DNA of 15,631 nt, taken from positions 371,791 through 387,421 of the forward strand of contig DLCG01000004.1 of assembly GCA_002480495.1 (NCBI GenBank). Direction: 5' to 3'. Below, piece by piece: positions 1 to 6,513 of the stretch; the stretch's first letter is position 1; each line of letters begins with the position of its first letter. A program made the position numbers and the translations under genes. The stretch comes from Rhodobiaceae bacterium UBA7804. GTDB taxonomy: Bacteria; Pseudomonadota; Alphaproteobacteria; Parvibaculales; Parvibaculaceae. Under the pieces are notes generated by a model. That model was not told the origin of the DNA. It saw only the letters and a list, made by a program, of their open reading frames with translations, and made no database searches.

Positions 1-24
1 TTACGCAGTTCGCAAACGCGAGTG
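1..24. other. Flank left of the IS3 element, no feature seen
   Basis: These 24 bases lie outside the left tip of the IS3 element. Read on the minus strand they do not continue the CDF reading frame that abuts the other end of the element, and they do not repeat the bases beyond that end. They are too short to assign to anything. Confidence 0.4.
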
Positions 25-27
25 TGT

Positions 28-897
28 CTAGCCCCATTTGTCTGGGCCAACGATTTGGTCGAACTCCAGTAGTGTTTCGGGTGCCGGCGGTCGCATGTTG
101 AGGGCGTGATGCGGCCTGATCTGGTTGTATTGTCGGAGCCAGATGTTGATTGCCGCTTGCGCCTGTCTGGTCGAGTAGAACCACTCGGCGTTCAGGACCT
201 CTTGGCGGAGTGTCCCGTTGAACCGCTCGTTGTATCCGTTCTCCCAGGGGCTTCCCGGATAGATCCGGAGCGGTTTGATGCGGACTTTGATGAGCCATTC
301 CTGCAAGGGTGCTGCGATGAATTCCGGGCCGTTATCCGAGCGGATGTATTCCGGCTTCCCCCGTTTCAGGATCAGAGGGTACAGCGCCTCCAGCACGTCG
401 TTCGCGCTCATGGTGGCGCGTACGGTGACGCACAACGCTTCGCGGGTATACTCATCGAGCACGGTGAGCATCTTGTAAGGCCGACCGCTGCTGAGTTTGT
501 CGTGCACGAAGTCGACAGACCAGATGTGATCCGGATAGTGCGGTCTGAGCCGGATGACGGAGCTGTCCTTGTGATAGAGGCGCTTGCGCTTCTTATGGCG
601 TTCCGGAAGCTGCAAGCCTTCTTCGCGCCAGAGACGCTCAACCTTCTTGTGGTTGACGGCCCAACCTTCAACCCGCAGCAACTCGGCGATCTTGCGATAA
701 CCATAGCGGCCATGCTGCTTCGCCAGCCGGATCATGGCGAGACGCAGCTCTTCCTCGTTATCTTTCTTGGCGGCCTTGTACTGCAATGTTGAGCGGCTAA
801 GGCCAACCATACGGCAGGTCCGGCGCTCCGACGTGGCCAGCTTCTGACGCGTGTGGACAACAGCCTGGCGGAGCTGCTCCCGCGTCAGGCCTTGGGT
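28..897 (-). CDS. IS3-family transposase OrfB (DDE integrase core, made by -1 frameshift)
   Basis: Catalytic half of the transposase, read in the -1 frame from the slip site at 897-903 to a TAG at 28. There is an internal ATG at 810. It has an HTH_21-like segment (HGRYGYRKIAELLR) followed by an rve integrase core. The three catalytic acids are visible: D in WSVDFVHDK, D in IRSDNGPEF, and E in SPWENGYNERFNGTLRQE, with the usual D-x34-35-E spacing. The C-terminus has the family's YNQIRPHHALNMRPP motif. The stop overlaps the element's left inverted repeat. There is no internal stop or frameshift other than the programmed one, so the transposase looks intact. Confidence 0.88.
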   Translation of the reverse strand, partial: TQGLTREQLRQAVVHTRQKLATSERRTCRMVGLSRSTLQYKAAKKDNEEELRLAMIRLAKQHGRYGYRKIAELLRVEGWAVNHKKVERLWREEGLQLPERHKKRKRLYHKDSSVIRLRPHYPDHIWSVDFVHDKLSSGRPYKMLTVLDEYTREALCVTVRATMSANDVLEALYPLILKRGKPEYIRSDNGPEFIAAPLQEWLIKVRIKPLRIYPGSPWENGYNERFNGTLRQEVLNAEWFYSTRQAQAAINIWLRQYNQIRPHHALNMRPPAPETLLEFDQIVGPDKWG

Positions 898-1172
898 TTT
901 AAAAAATCCAGGCTCTCCTTCAGGATCAGCTTATCGAGCTCCAGTTCAGCAAGGATCTTCTTCAGGCGCTGGTTCTCCTGACGAAGCGACTTCATCTCCG
1001 ATAGATGGGACCGGCCCATGCCACCAAACTTCTTGCGCCACGTGTAGTAGGTCGCGTCGCTGATCCCAGCCATGCGACATGCTGACGGAACGTCTTTCCC
1101 AGTTGCAAGATGGACCTCAATCTCGCGCAAAAGCCGCAGAATATCCTCGTCCGAATGCCGCTTCCGTGCCAC
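885..1172 (-). CDS. IS3-family transposase OrfA (helix-turn-helix)
   Basis: Ninety-five-residue DNA-binding half of an IS3/IS407-type transposase. The N-terminal part has the HTH_Tnp_1 pattern (CRMAGISDATYYTWRKKFGGM). It is followed by a leucine-zipper-like coiled coil (SLRQENQRLKKILAELELDK), which in this family serves in multimer formation. I chose the GTG at 1172-1170 because GGGGGAGG lies five bases upstream. A TTG at 1199 in the same frame is possible but has no such site. Translation ends at a TGA at 885, or shifts to -1 at the heptamer 897-903 to make the full OrfAB transposase. Confidence 0.85.
   Translation of the reverse strand: MARKRHSDEDILRLLREIEVHLATGKDVPSACRMAGISDATYYTWRKKFGGMGRSHLSEMKSLRQENQRLKKILAELELDKLILKESLDFLKPKA
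897..903 (-). promoter_or_regulatory. Programmed -1 ribosomal frameshift site (T TTA AAA)
   Basis: In the orfA frame the minus strand reads ..TTT TTA AAA CCC.., a perfect X XXY YYZ slippery heptamer. Slipping back one base changes AAA CCC AAG to AAA ACC CAA, which is exactly the orfB frame. IS3 elements are known to make OrfAB in this way. I did not identify a downstream stimulatory hairpin. Confidence 0.75.
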
Positions 1173-1227
1173 CTGAACCTCCCCCAAAGCTAACTTCAAA
1201 CTGGCACAGTTTTAAGGGGCCAAGACA

Positions 1228-1344
1228 AAAGCGATCACCAGCGACGCCATATCCGAGAAGTTGTGCAGCTCATCCGCGATCAGCGCGAGACTGCCCGAAA
1301 CGATCCCGCCTGCGATCTGCGCGACGGTCAGAAGGGCGTTCGCT
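1228..1344 (-). pseudogene. Remnant of a CDF-family cation efflux gene (czcD/zitB type)
   Basis: Between two insertion sequences, the minus strand encodes 39 uninterrupted codons starting at 1343: ANALLTVAQIAGGIVSGS, then LALIADELHNFSDMASLVIAFVLA. This matches transmembrane helix 2 of cation diffusion facilitators. The HxxxD pair (H and D of HNFSD), together with the SGSLALIAD block, forms the Zn/Cd/Co site in CzcD- and ZitB-like pumps. The start is cut off by the IS903-like relic at 1345. The rest is cut off by the IS3 tip at 1227 and is not found beyond that element. It lies on the same strand as and just downstream of merR, so it was probably a merR-CDF pair. It cannot be functional. Confidence 0.75.
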
Positions 1345-1408
1345 GGCTCTGTTGCACAAATGGTCTGAGGGGATTCATCTTGTGAATCCAGCGTGGTAGC
1401 TGGGCTGC

Positions 1409-1713
1409 ATGAGCAGACCGATACCCCCGACCTACAAGACCCGGAACTGGCCAGCCTACAACGAGGCGCTCAAGCGCCGGGGCTCGCTGACGATCTGGTT
1501 CGATCCCGCCATGATGTGGGGAGCCGCGCCCACCGGCAAGCGCGGGCGCCAGCCAGACGACAGCGACGCCGCCATCCAGACCTGCCTGACGATGAAGGTG
1601 CTGTTCGGCATGGCCCTGCGCCATACAACCGGGTTCGTCGAGAGCCTGCTGCGCCTGATCGGCCTGGACTGGGCTGTGCCCGACTTCAGCACGCTGTCGC
1701 GGCGCCAGAAGAC
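1409..1713 (+). pseudogene. Truncated IS5/IS903-like transposase, N-terminal part
   Basis: From the ATG at 1409 the reading frame encodes about 102 residues of the N-terminal domain of IS5-family, IS903-group transposases. Examples are YKTRNWPAYNEALKRRGS, LTIWFDPAMMW, CLTMKVLFGMALRHTTGF and GLDWAVPDFSTLSRRQKT. After RRQKT the sequence enters the right-tip palindrome and then the 3' end of merR, read antisense. The whole DDE catalytic domain is missing. The frame stays open to 1900 only by chance, through merR. It is a dead transposase, although its inverted repeats might still be mobilised by a full relative elsewhere in the genome. Confidence 0.8.
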
Positions 1714-1733
1714 GGCTCTGTTGCAACAGAGCC
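1714..1733. repeat. Perfect 20-bp palindrome at the IS deletion junction
   Basis: GGCTCTGTTGCAACAGAGCC reads the same on both strands. Its halves are the terminal bases of the IS903-like inverted repeat (compare 1345-1355), meeting tip to tip. It marks where the truncated transposase gene was joined to the right end of the element. As a hairpin it could act weakly on transcripts leaving merR, but it has no T-run. Confidence 0.8.
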
Positions 1734-1736
1734 CAA

Positions 1737-2165
1737 TCAGGCCCCAATCTCGTCGTGCTCGGTCAGACATTCAGAATGGTCCCGCAACACCTCCAGCACC
1801 CGGCAATCCGCTGTCCGCCCGCCGCTGCACTCGTGGACCATGCGTTTCAGTTCCGTGCGCAGCGCCTTCAGGCGGGCCATGCGCTGCTCCACCTGTTTGA
1901 GCTGGCGACGCGCGATGGCATCAGCCTCGTCGCAGGGTCGGTTGGGATGGTCGCTGAGGTCGAGCAGCTCGCGGATCGCATCGAGCGAGAAACCGAGTTG
2001 CCGCGAATGGCGGATGAAGGACAGTCGGTCAAGCTGTGCATTGTCGTAGCGCCTCTGCCCGCCTTCGGACCTGCCGGGTTCGGGCATGAGTCCGATCTGT
2101 TCGTAGTACCTGATGGTCTGCACCTTTGTGCCGGTCTTCTTTGACAGAGTACCGATCGTGAGCAT
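1737..2165 (-). CDS. MerR-family heavy-metal-responsive regulator (ZntR/CadR-like)
   Basis: A 142-residue transcription activator of the metal-sensing MerR branch. It has an N-terminal winged helix-turn-helix (MLTIGTLSKKTG...QTIRYYEQIGLMPEPGRSEGGQRRY), a dimerisation helix (about residues 80-112), and a C-terminal metal loop. Cysteines lie at 78, 113, 121 and 133. C78/C113/C121 correspond to the Zn/Cd/Pb ligands of ZntR and CadR. This is not the CueR pattern, which lacks the cysteine near 78. I chose the ATG at 2165 because GGAGGC sits just upstream; a start at 2177 is possible. It faces away from the sco operon across a MerR-type promoter at 2271-2301 and, on the minus strand, once led into the CDF gene. 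A second near-identical operator lies in front of the P-type ATPase. Confidence 0.88.
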   Translation of the reverse strand: MLTIGTLSKKTGTKVQTIRYYEQIGLMPEPGRSEGGQRRYDNAQLDRLSFIRHSRQLGFSLDAIRELLDLSDHPNRPCDEADAIARRQLKQVEQRMARLKALRTELKRMVHECSGGRTADCRVLEVLRDHSECLTEHDEIGA

Positions 2166-2270
2166 TTTCGCCTCCATGAAAAAGATACAGTTTGTGTAGG
2201 TTTTGTCGTCGGAATAAACAAGTGTCGGATTCACAGACGCGTGAGTTCAAGCTATACCATGATTTCGCGC

Positions 2271-2301
2271 TTGAACCTCTAGCTGCTAGAGGATTTATAC
2301 G
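2271..2301 (+). promoter_or_regulatory. MerR-type promoter/operator of the sco-to-lnt operon
   Basis: The plus strand has a -35 box TTGAAC (2271-2276) and a -10 box TATACG (2296-2301) separated by 19 bp, the overlong spacer typical of MerR-regulated promoters. The spacer holds a perfect dyad CCTCTAG-CTG-CTAGAGG (2276-2292). Transcription would start near 2308, about 30 bases before the TTG start of the first sco gene. The natural ligand is the MerR protein encoded just to the left. Binding would underwind the spacer and activate the promoter when metal is bound, by analogy with ZntR/CadR. A further inverted pair TTCAAGC...GCTTGAA lies at about 2246-2275 and may extend the control region. Confidence 0.85.
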
Positions 2302-2336
2302 CACATGCAATAAGAATCAAAAGCAGGCGAACAGGA

Positions 2337-2939
2337 TTGTCCCTTACTTCGGCGCAGAAATTTCTTTGGGTTTTGGCAGGCGTGGCAGCGCTTGCCTTCG
2401 TATGGCTTTTGCTCTGGTCCGATTATCGTGCCGATAGCGCCCGAACCGACGCCGAACCGCCTTTTTTCGCTGAATTCGAACTAACGGACCACCAGGGTAT
2501 GGTTCGAACCGAGGAGGACTTTGCGGGGCGCTGGATGCTGGTGTTTTTCGGCTTCACCAACTGTCCCGACGTCTGCCCGACGACCCTGTCAGAGGTCGCG
2601 GCGGTGATGGACGGTCTGGGCGACGATGCCGCCAAGGTCCAGCCGATTTTCATAACAATCGACCCCGAACGGGACACGCCCGCCGCACTCGCCGAATACG
2701 TCCCGCTGTTCGATGCGGGCATCATCGGGCTGACGGGCACGCCGGAACAAATCGCCGCCACATCCGAGACGTTTCCGATCTTCTTTGAACGCGTCGAAGA
2801 GGCTGCGGCGCCGGATGGTTACACGATGGGCCACACGTCGCATCTGTTCCTCTTCGATCCCGACGCGGGCTTTGCCGACTCCTGGCCCTACGGCACCCCG
2901 GCCGAAGAGATTCTCGCCGATCTGGAAGAGAGGATCTGA
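2337..2939 (+). CDS. SCO1/SenC-family periplasmic thioredoxin-fold protein (first copy)
   Basis: A 200-residue membrane-anchored Sco protein. An uncleaved N-terminal helix (about residues 9-27) is followed by a periplasmic thioredoxin fold. The copper/redox motif is FTNCPDVCPTTL, with C76 and C80, and the third ligand is a histidine in YTMGHTSHLF (H166, aligned with the Sco DHS histidine). FITIDPERDTP is also characteristic. Sco proteins deliver or redox-prepare copper sites, classically CuA of cytochrome oxidase, or act as thiol reductants. The start is TTG at 2337. There is no in-frame ATG upstream before the promoter, and AGG at 2325-2327 fits a ribosome site. It is the first gene of the operon and dsbB follows after five bases. 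No oxidase gene is nearby, so a metal-stress role is likely. Confidence 0.9.
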   Translation: MSLTSAQKFLWVLAGVAALAFVWLLLWSDYRADSARTDAEPPFFAEFELTDHQGMVRTEEDFAGRWMLVFFGFTNCPDVCPTTLSEVAAVMDGLGDDAAKVQPIFITIDPERDTPAALAEYVPLFDAGIIGLTGTPEQIAATSETFPIFFERVEEAAAPDGYTMGHTSHLFLFDPDAGFADSWPYGTPAEEILADLEERI

Positions 2940-2944
2940 TCGAC

Positions 2945-3367
2945 ATGAACCGCATATCCGGAGAAACAGCCCTCGGGCTGGCGTGGATCATCGCGCTTGT
3001 CGCCTCGCTTGCCGTGCTTTTCATCGGCGAGGTGCTGGGGCAGACGCCCTGTGTGCTGTGCTGGTTCCAGCGCGCCTTCATGTTTCCCTTGGCCATTATC
3101 CTCGGGCTGGGCCTTTGGTGGCGGGACGGCCGTGTGGGGCGCTACGGCATCGCATTGGCGCTTGGCGGCGGCGCAATCGCCCTGTGGCACATGGGGCTGT
3201 ACGTCGGTCTTGTTCCCGAACGCGTCCAGCCCTGCACGGCCACCGGCCCCTCTTGCACCGATGACAACCAACTGGTCTTCGGCATCCCTATCCCGCTGAT
3301 GGCGCTCGCCGCCTTCGCGCTGATCGGGGCGCTGTCGGCCCTTTCATTAAAGGACACACGAACATGA
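2945..3367 (+). CDS. dsbB: DsbB-type disulfide bond formation protein
   Basis: A 140-residue membrane protein with four predicted helices (about residues 8-28, 42-59, 67-87 and 113-135). The first periplasmic loop has the quinone-linked CVLC pair (C36, C39) in the signature PCVLCWFQR. The second loop has C97 and C104. These are the two disulfides by which DsbB/BdbC oxidises a DsbA partner and passes electrons to quinone. It is shorter than E. coli DsbB and closer to the BdbC/Rhodobacterales form. The stop overlaps the ATG of the next gene (ATGA at 3364-3367), so the DsbA-like product is almost certainly its partner. Confidence 0.88.
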   Translation: MNRISGETALGLAWIIALVASLAVLFIGEVLGQTPCVLCWFQRAFMFPLAIILGLGLWWRDGRVGRYGIALALGGGAIALWHMGLYVGLVPERVQPCTATGPSCTDDNQLVFGIPIPLMALAAFALIGALSALSLKDTRT

Positions 3368-4023
3368 ATCGACGCGGCCTGATCCTGTCCGTTCTTGCCC
3401 TCGGCGCCGCCGGTTTCGGCGGAGCCACCTGGTTTGCAAACCGCCCCGGCCCAGTGGCCGAAGCGGAGCCCGTTGCTCCGGAACTTGCGGAGGCGATGAT
3501 CCGCCCCTACTCGCCCATCCTCGGGCCTGCGGATGCGCCCGTCACGATCGTCGAATTCTTCGATCCGGCCTGCGAGGCCTGTCGCGCCTTTCATCCCATC
3601 GTGAAGGACATCATGGCCGAGCATGGGGAAGCTGTCCGCGTCGTGATCCGCTACACGCCCTTCCACGGCGCGGCATCCGAGGAAGCCATCCGCGTGCTCG
3701 AGGCGGCGCGCATGCAGGACGTTTACGTGCCGGTGCTCGAGGCCGTTCTGCGGGAACAGCCGAGATGGGCGTCACACGGTGCCCCGGCGCCCGGCCTGAT
3801 CCTACAGGTCGCCGCCACGGCCGGGCTCGATGCCGAGGCCGCGCGCACGCAAATGCTGGCACCGGGTGTAGTGGCGATCCTGAATCAGGATCGTGCCGAT
3901 GTAGAGACCGTGGGAATTCGCCAGACGCCCACATTCTTCGTGAACGGCAAGCCGCTCGATCCGTTCGGGGAGGCAGAACTGCGGCGATTGGTGGCTGCCG
4001 AAGTCGCTTCCGCGCAAAAATGA
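3364..4023 (+). CDS. DsbA-family thiol:disulfide oxidoreductase, membrane-anchored
   Basis: A 219-residue thioredoxin-fold protein. An N-terminal hydrophobic helix (residues 5-24) acts as signal or anchor. It is followed by a proline- and glutamate-rich linker and a DsbA domain with active site CEAC (C70, C73) in VEFFDPACEACRAFHP, an inserted helical domain, and the cis-proline loop RQTPTFFVNG (P189). The layout resembles DsbA/Com1 and BdbD rather than the isomerase DsbC. It would put disulfides into periplasmic proteins and be reoxidised by the overlapping dsbB product. Plausible clients in this operon are the cysteine-containing Sco and DUF411 proteins; that link is inference. An ATG at 4020 overlaps its stop, but the following gene most likely starts at 4047. 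Confidence 0.87.
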   Translation: MNRRGLILSVLALGAAGFGGATWFANRPGPVAEAEPVAPELAEAMIRPYSPILGPADAPVTIVEFFDPACEACRAFHPIVKDIMAEHGEAVRVVIRYTPFHGAASEEAIRVLEAARMQDVYVPVLEAVLREQPRWASHGAPAPGLILQVAATAGLDAEAARTQMLAPGVVAILNQDRADVETVGIRQTPTFFVNGKPLDPFGEAELRRLVAAEVASAQK

Positions 4024-4046
4024 ATGGAAAGGGCAGGATCAAAACG

Positions 4047-4514
4047 ATGAAAAAGTATATTTTAACCAGCACACTGGCGGCGCTTTTGACCCTTGGAGGG
4101 CTCTCGGTGCCCGCGCTGGCCGGACCCGAGGATGTCGTCGTCGAGAACGCGTGGTCCCGCGCCTCCATCGGGATGAACCGTCCCGGGGCGGCCTACATGA
4201 CGATCCGCAACGCTGGCGACGAGCCGGTAACGCTGATCGGCCTTAAGACACCGCTCGCGATGATGCCCGAGATCCACGAGACGAAGACCAATGCCGAAGG
4301 TGTGAGTTCGATGAGCCCGGCGGGCGAGATCACAATCGCCCCGGGCGAGAGCGTCGCGCTCGAGCCGGGGGGCCTGCACGCAATGCTGATGCGGCTGCAA
4401 GAACCGATGACGGAAGGGGAAACCTTTCCGCTGACCCTGCTCTTCGACGGCGGAGGCGAAGTGACGGTCGACGTGCCGATCCTCGGCATCGCCGCGAGGG
4501 GGCCGCAGGACTGA
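4047..4514 (+). CDS. PCuAC-family periplasmic copper chaperone
   Basis: A 155-residue secreted protein. MKKYILTSTLAALLTLGGLS with VPALA after it is a clear signal peptide, cleaved near residue 25. The mature cupredoxin-like domain keeps the PCuAC Cu(I) ligands: M72/M73 and H77, M89, then 21 residues to H111-A-M113. PCuAC passes copper to Sco or to the CuA site, which fits the Sco genes on either side of the dsb pair. I chose the ATG at 4047 because it gives a proper signal peptide and has GGCAGGA upstream. An ATG at 4020 would add nine residues ahead of it. The first codons are AT-rich compared with neighbours. The TGA overlaps the ATG of the second sco gene (4512-4516). Confidence 0.88.
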   Translation: MKKYILTSTLAALLTLGGLSVPALAGPEDVVVENAWSRASIGMNRPGAAYMTIRNAGDEPVTLIGLKTPLAMMPEIHETKTNAEGVSSMSPAGEITIAPGESVALEPGGLHAMLMRLQEPMTEGETFPLTLLFDGGGEVTVDVPILGIAARGPQD

Positions 4515-5140
4515 TGCGGCGACGGGCGATCCTGGGGTATGGTGCGGCTGGTGTCGGGGCGGTCGCCCTGATGCTCTTCGTCGGTTGGTGGCGGGTCGAC
4601 GGACCCGGTGCACCCGCACCTGTCGGGCAGCTGCCTGTGGCCCTGACCGAGATGGACTTCCGTCTGACGGATCATGAGGGCAACGCGGTCGGGCCGGAAA
4701 CCCTCATCGGGCGACCGACGATGGCGTTCTTCGGCTTCACCTACTGTCCCGATGTCTGCCCGACCACACTCTCTGACATTTCGGGATGGCTCGACGATCT
4801 GGGAGACGAGGCCGACGAGATGAACGTGGTTTTCATCACGGTCGATCCCGAGCGCGACACTGTCGAAACGATGGCCGAATATGTCGGCTACTTCCATCCT
4901 GCGATCCGTGGCTGGACGGGGCCGGAGGAGCAGATAGCGCGCGTCGCGGACGGCTTCCGCGCCACCTACGAAAGGGTGCCGACGGAGAGCGGCGATTACA
5001 CGATGAACCACACCGCGAGCGTCTTCCTGTTCGCAGCCTCCGGGCGGTTCGTCACCATGATCGACTATCACGAAGCCAGAGAATTCGCGGTGCCGAAGAT
5101 CCGTCGCGCGCTGGCAGAAGAAATGGAGGGGGCGACATGA
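4514..5140 (+). CDS. SCO1/SenC-family periplasmic thioredoxin-fold protein (second copy)
   Basis: A 208-residue Sco protein with an N-terminal anchor helix (about residues 6-25). Metal/redox motif FTYCPDVCPTTL has C78 and C82, and the third ligand H166 lies in DYTMNHTASVFLF. It shares FFGFT-CPDVCPTTLS and FIT-DPERDT with the first copy but differs widely elsewhere, so this is an old paralogue pair and not a recent duplication. It overlaps PCuAC by one base at its start and the M23 gene at its end (ATGA, 5137-5140), which shows translational coupling. It may receive copper from the PCuAC next door. Confidence 0.9.
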   Translation: MRRRAILGYGAAGVGAVALMLFVGWWRVDGPGAPAPVGQLPVALTEMDFRLTDHEGNAVGPETLIGRPTMAFFGFTYCPDVCPTTLSDISGWLDDLGDEADEMNVVFITVDPERDTVETMAEYVGYFHPAIRGWTGPEEQIARVADGFRATYERVPTESGDYTMNHTASVFLFAASGRFVTMIDYHEAREFAVPKIRRALAEEMEGAT

Positions 5141-6510
5141 GGCTCAGAACTATGGCGGCTTGTGTTGCAATTGCGGGGACGGTTTCGGGTGCGGCTATCG
5201 CCATCTCCGATCTTTTGTCGAAAGAACCCGTGCCGCCGGAACTTGCCCAGGCAGGTAGCTGGATGCCCCAACGTCCTGAAGTCCCCCAGAACGTTGACAT
5301 TCCCGTGACGCTGCCCGTGACGGCATGGGCAGATGATGCACACAATCTCAGCCCGCTGCCCCTTCTGCAGGTCGCTGTTGCCGACAGGCCGGTACGGGCG
5401 ATCGAGCCACCGCTGTCGACGTGGTCGCGCGACGTTGCACCTGGCGAGACGCTCGATTTCTTGCTGTCCGAAGCTGGACTTGCGGCACCTGACAGAGCCG
5501 AAGTTGCCCTCGCGCTTGGCGCGGAATACGATCTGCGACGGCTGCGGCCGGGGCACTCGGTCACTGTTGCTTCGACCATGGACGGCAGCCCCCGCACCGT
5601 CTCACTCGCCGTCGAGGACGGGGTTCGGATCGAGGTGGTTTTCGGCGAGCAGTTGTCCACACAGGTCGTGGCTCCGGATCCGGAGATCGTAACCCTTGCC
5701 GGCGAAGTCGTGATCAACAGCTCGATCTTCGCGGCACTCGACGAAGCCGGGATACCCGCCCGTTTTGCCGTGGACCTTGCGCAGATGCTGGGTGGGACCG
5801 TGGATTTCCGCCGCGAGATGGCCGGTGGCGAGACACTAAGGCTTCTCTGGCGCGAGGCGCGGGTCGGCGAGGACAGGATCGGACAGCCCGAGCTCGCCTT
5901 CGCCGCACTGGAGATCGGCGGTTCGCTTTACGAGATCGTATGGCCGGACGACGGCAGCGGTCAGGCGACGATCTACGTCGATGGCGAGGTGCTGCGCGTC
6001 TTCGCACAGCCGGTCGAGGGCGCGCGCCTCAGCTCGGTGTTCGGACGCCGCACGCATCCGGTCTTTGGCAACGTCCGGATGCACACCGGCGTTGATTTCG
6101 CAGCGGCACGTGGGACACCGGTTCAAGCGACGGCACCGGGGCGGGTCAGTTTCATCGGCTGGCGCGGCGGCTATGGTCGCGTGGTTGAAATCTCGCACGG
6201 GTCCGACACCATGACGCGCTACGCGCATCTGAGCGCCGTGCCGGAGGGCCTGGTACAAGGCCAACGCGTGGCGGCGGGAGATGTGATCGGCCGCGTCGGC
6301 GCGACCGGCACGGCGACAGGCCCGAACCTGCACTACGAAGTCCTCGTGGATGGGCGCCCGACTGACCCCCTCACTGACGACCGGCTCGCCGAAGCAGCCG
6401 AGAGCGAAGCGGATGATACCGCCGCGCTCTCGCGTCTGGCCGAGGCGCGGGCGCTTCTGAATGAAAACCTCGGCAGCGAGATTGCCGAAACGACAACCGA
6501 AAGGCTCTGA
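5137..6510 (+). CDS. M23-family (LytM-type) periplasmic peptidase
   Basis: A 457-residue protein with an N-terminal signal or anchor (residues 5-23), a long middle region with OapA/LysM-like and helical segments, and a C-terminal M23 domain (about residues 295-415). The zinc ligands H316 and D320 (MHTGVDF) and H399 (NLHYEV) are present, with H364 in RYAHL. The usual GPHLHYEV is GPNLHYEV here, so the first His of HxH is N397. Zinc binding should survive, but catalysis may be weakened. M23 enzymes cut peptidoglycan crosslinks or, when altered, activate amidases. I chose the ATG at 5137, which overlaps the sco stop. The upstream extension of this frame runs through sco2 and lacks a signal sequence. 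DUF411 follows after three bases. Confidence 0.85.
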   Translation: MRLRTMAACVAIAGTVSGAAIAISDLLSKEPVPPELAQAGSWMPQRPEVPQNVDIPVTLPVTAWADDAHNLSPLPLLQVAVADRPVRAIEPPLSTWSRDVAPGETLDFLLSEAGLAAPDRAEVALALGAEYDLRRLRPGHSVTVASTMDGSPRTVSLAVEDGVRIEVVFGEQLSTQVVAPDPEIVTLAGEVVINSSIFAALDEAGIPARFAVDLAQMLGGTVDFRREMAGGETLRLLWREARVGEDRIGQPELAFAALEIGGSLYEIVWPDDGSGQATIYVDGEVLRVFAQPVEGARLSSVFGRRTHPVFGNVRMHTGVDFAAARGTPVQATAPGRVSFIGWRGGYGRVVEISHGSDTMTRYAHLSAVPEGLVQGQRVAAGDVIGRVGATGTATGPNLHYEVLVDGRPTDPLTDDRLAEAAESEADDTAALSRLAEARALLNENLGSEIAETTTERL

Positions 6511-6513
6511 CCC

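Larger units (their letters stand above)
25..1227 (-). mobile_element. IS3-family (IS407-like) insertion sequence
   Basis: A complete-looking element of about 1.2 kb that carries orfA and orfB on the minus strand. The tips are imperfect inverted repeats: TGTCTAGCCCC at 25-35 and, on the minus strand, TGTCTTGGCCCC at 1227-1216. Similarity continues inward (TCTGGGCC against CTGTGCC). Both begin with TG, as IS3 elements do. No direct repeat of 3-5 bases is visible outside the tips (AGTG on the left, AAAG on the right), so the element was probably involved in a later deletion or recombination rather than sitting in a clean insertion site. The right tip cuts into a CDF-type efflux gene remnant. 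The family call rests on the orf content and the -1 slip site. The exact ends are estimated from the repeats. Confidence 0.8.
1345..1733 (+). mobile_element. Internally deleted IS5-family (IS903-like) element, MITE-sized
   Basis: The left tip GGCTCTGTTGCACAAA (1345-1360) is a typical IS903-group end. The matching right tip GCAACAGAGCC closes the element at 1733. Only 389 bp remain of an element that is normally about 1.05 kb. The 5' third of the transposase gene is present, and then the sequence jumps to the right tip. The junction is a perfect 20-bp palindrome at 1714-1733. No 9-bp target duplication is evident (GCGTTCGCT on the left, CAATCAGGC on the right). The right end stops three bases before the merR stop codon. 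Confidence 0.75.

Noticed and set aside
106..792. Plus-strand open frame of 228 codons in the IS3 element
   Set aside because: It is antisense to OrfB, which has an intact DDE core; no ribosome site or motif supports it.
21..1231. Target duplication around the IS3 element
   Set aside because: AGTG on the left and AAAG on the right do not match, nor do shorter or longer flanks.
2423..2761. Minus-strand frame opposite the first sco gene
   Set aside because: Ser/Ala-rich shadow; the sense strand has the complete Sco signature.
4020..4046. Earlier ATG for the PCuAC gene
   Set aside because: It would place nine mostly charged residues before a normal signal peptide; the ATG at 4047 has a better-placed ribosome site.
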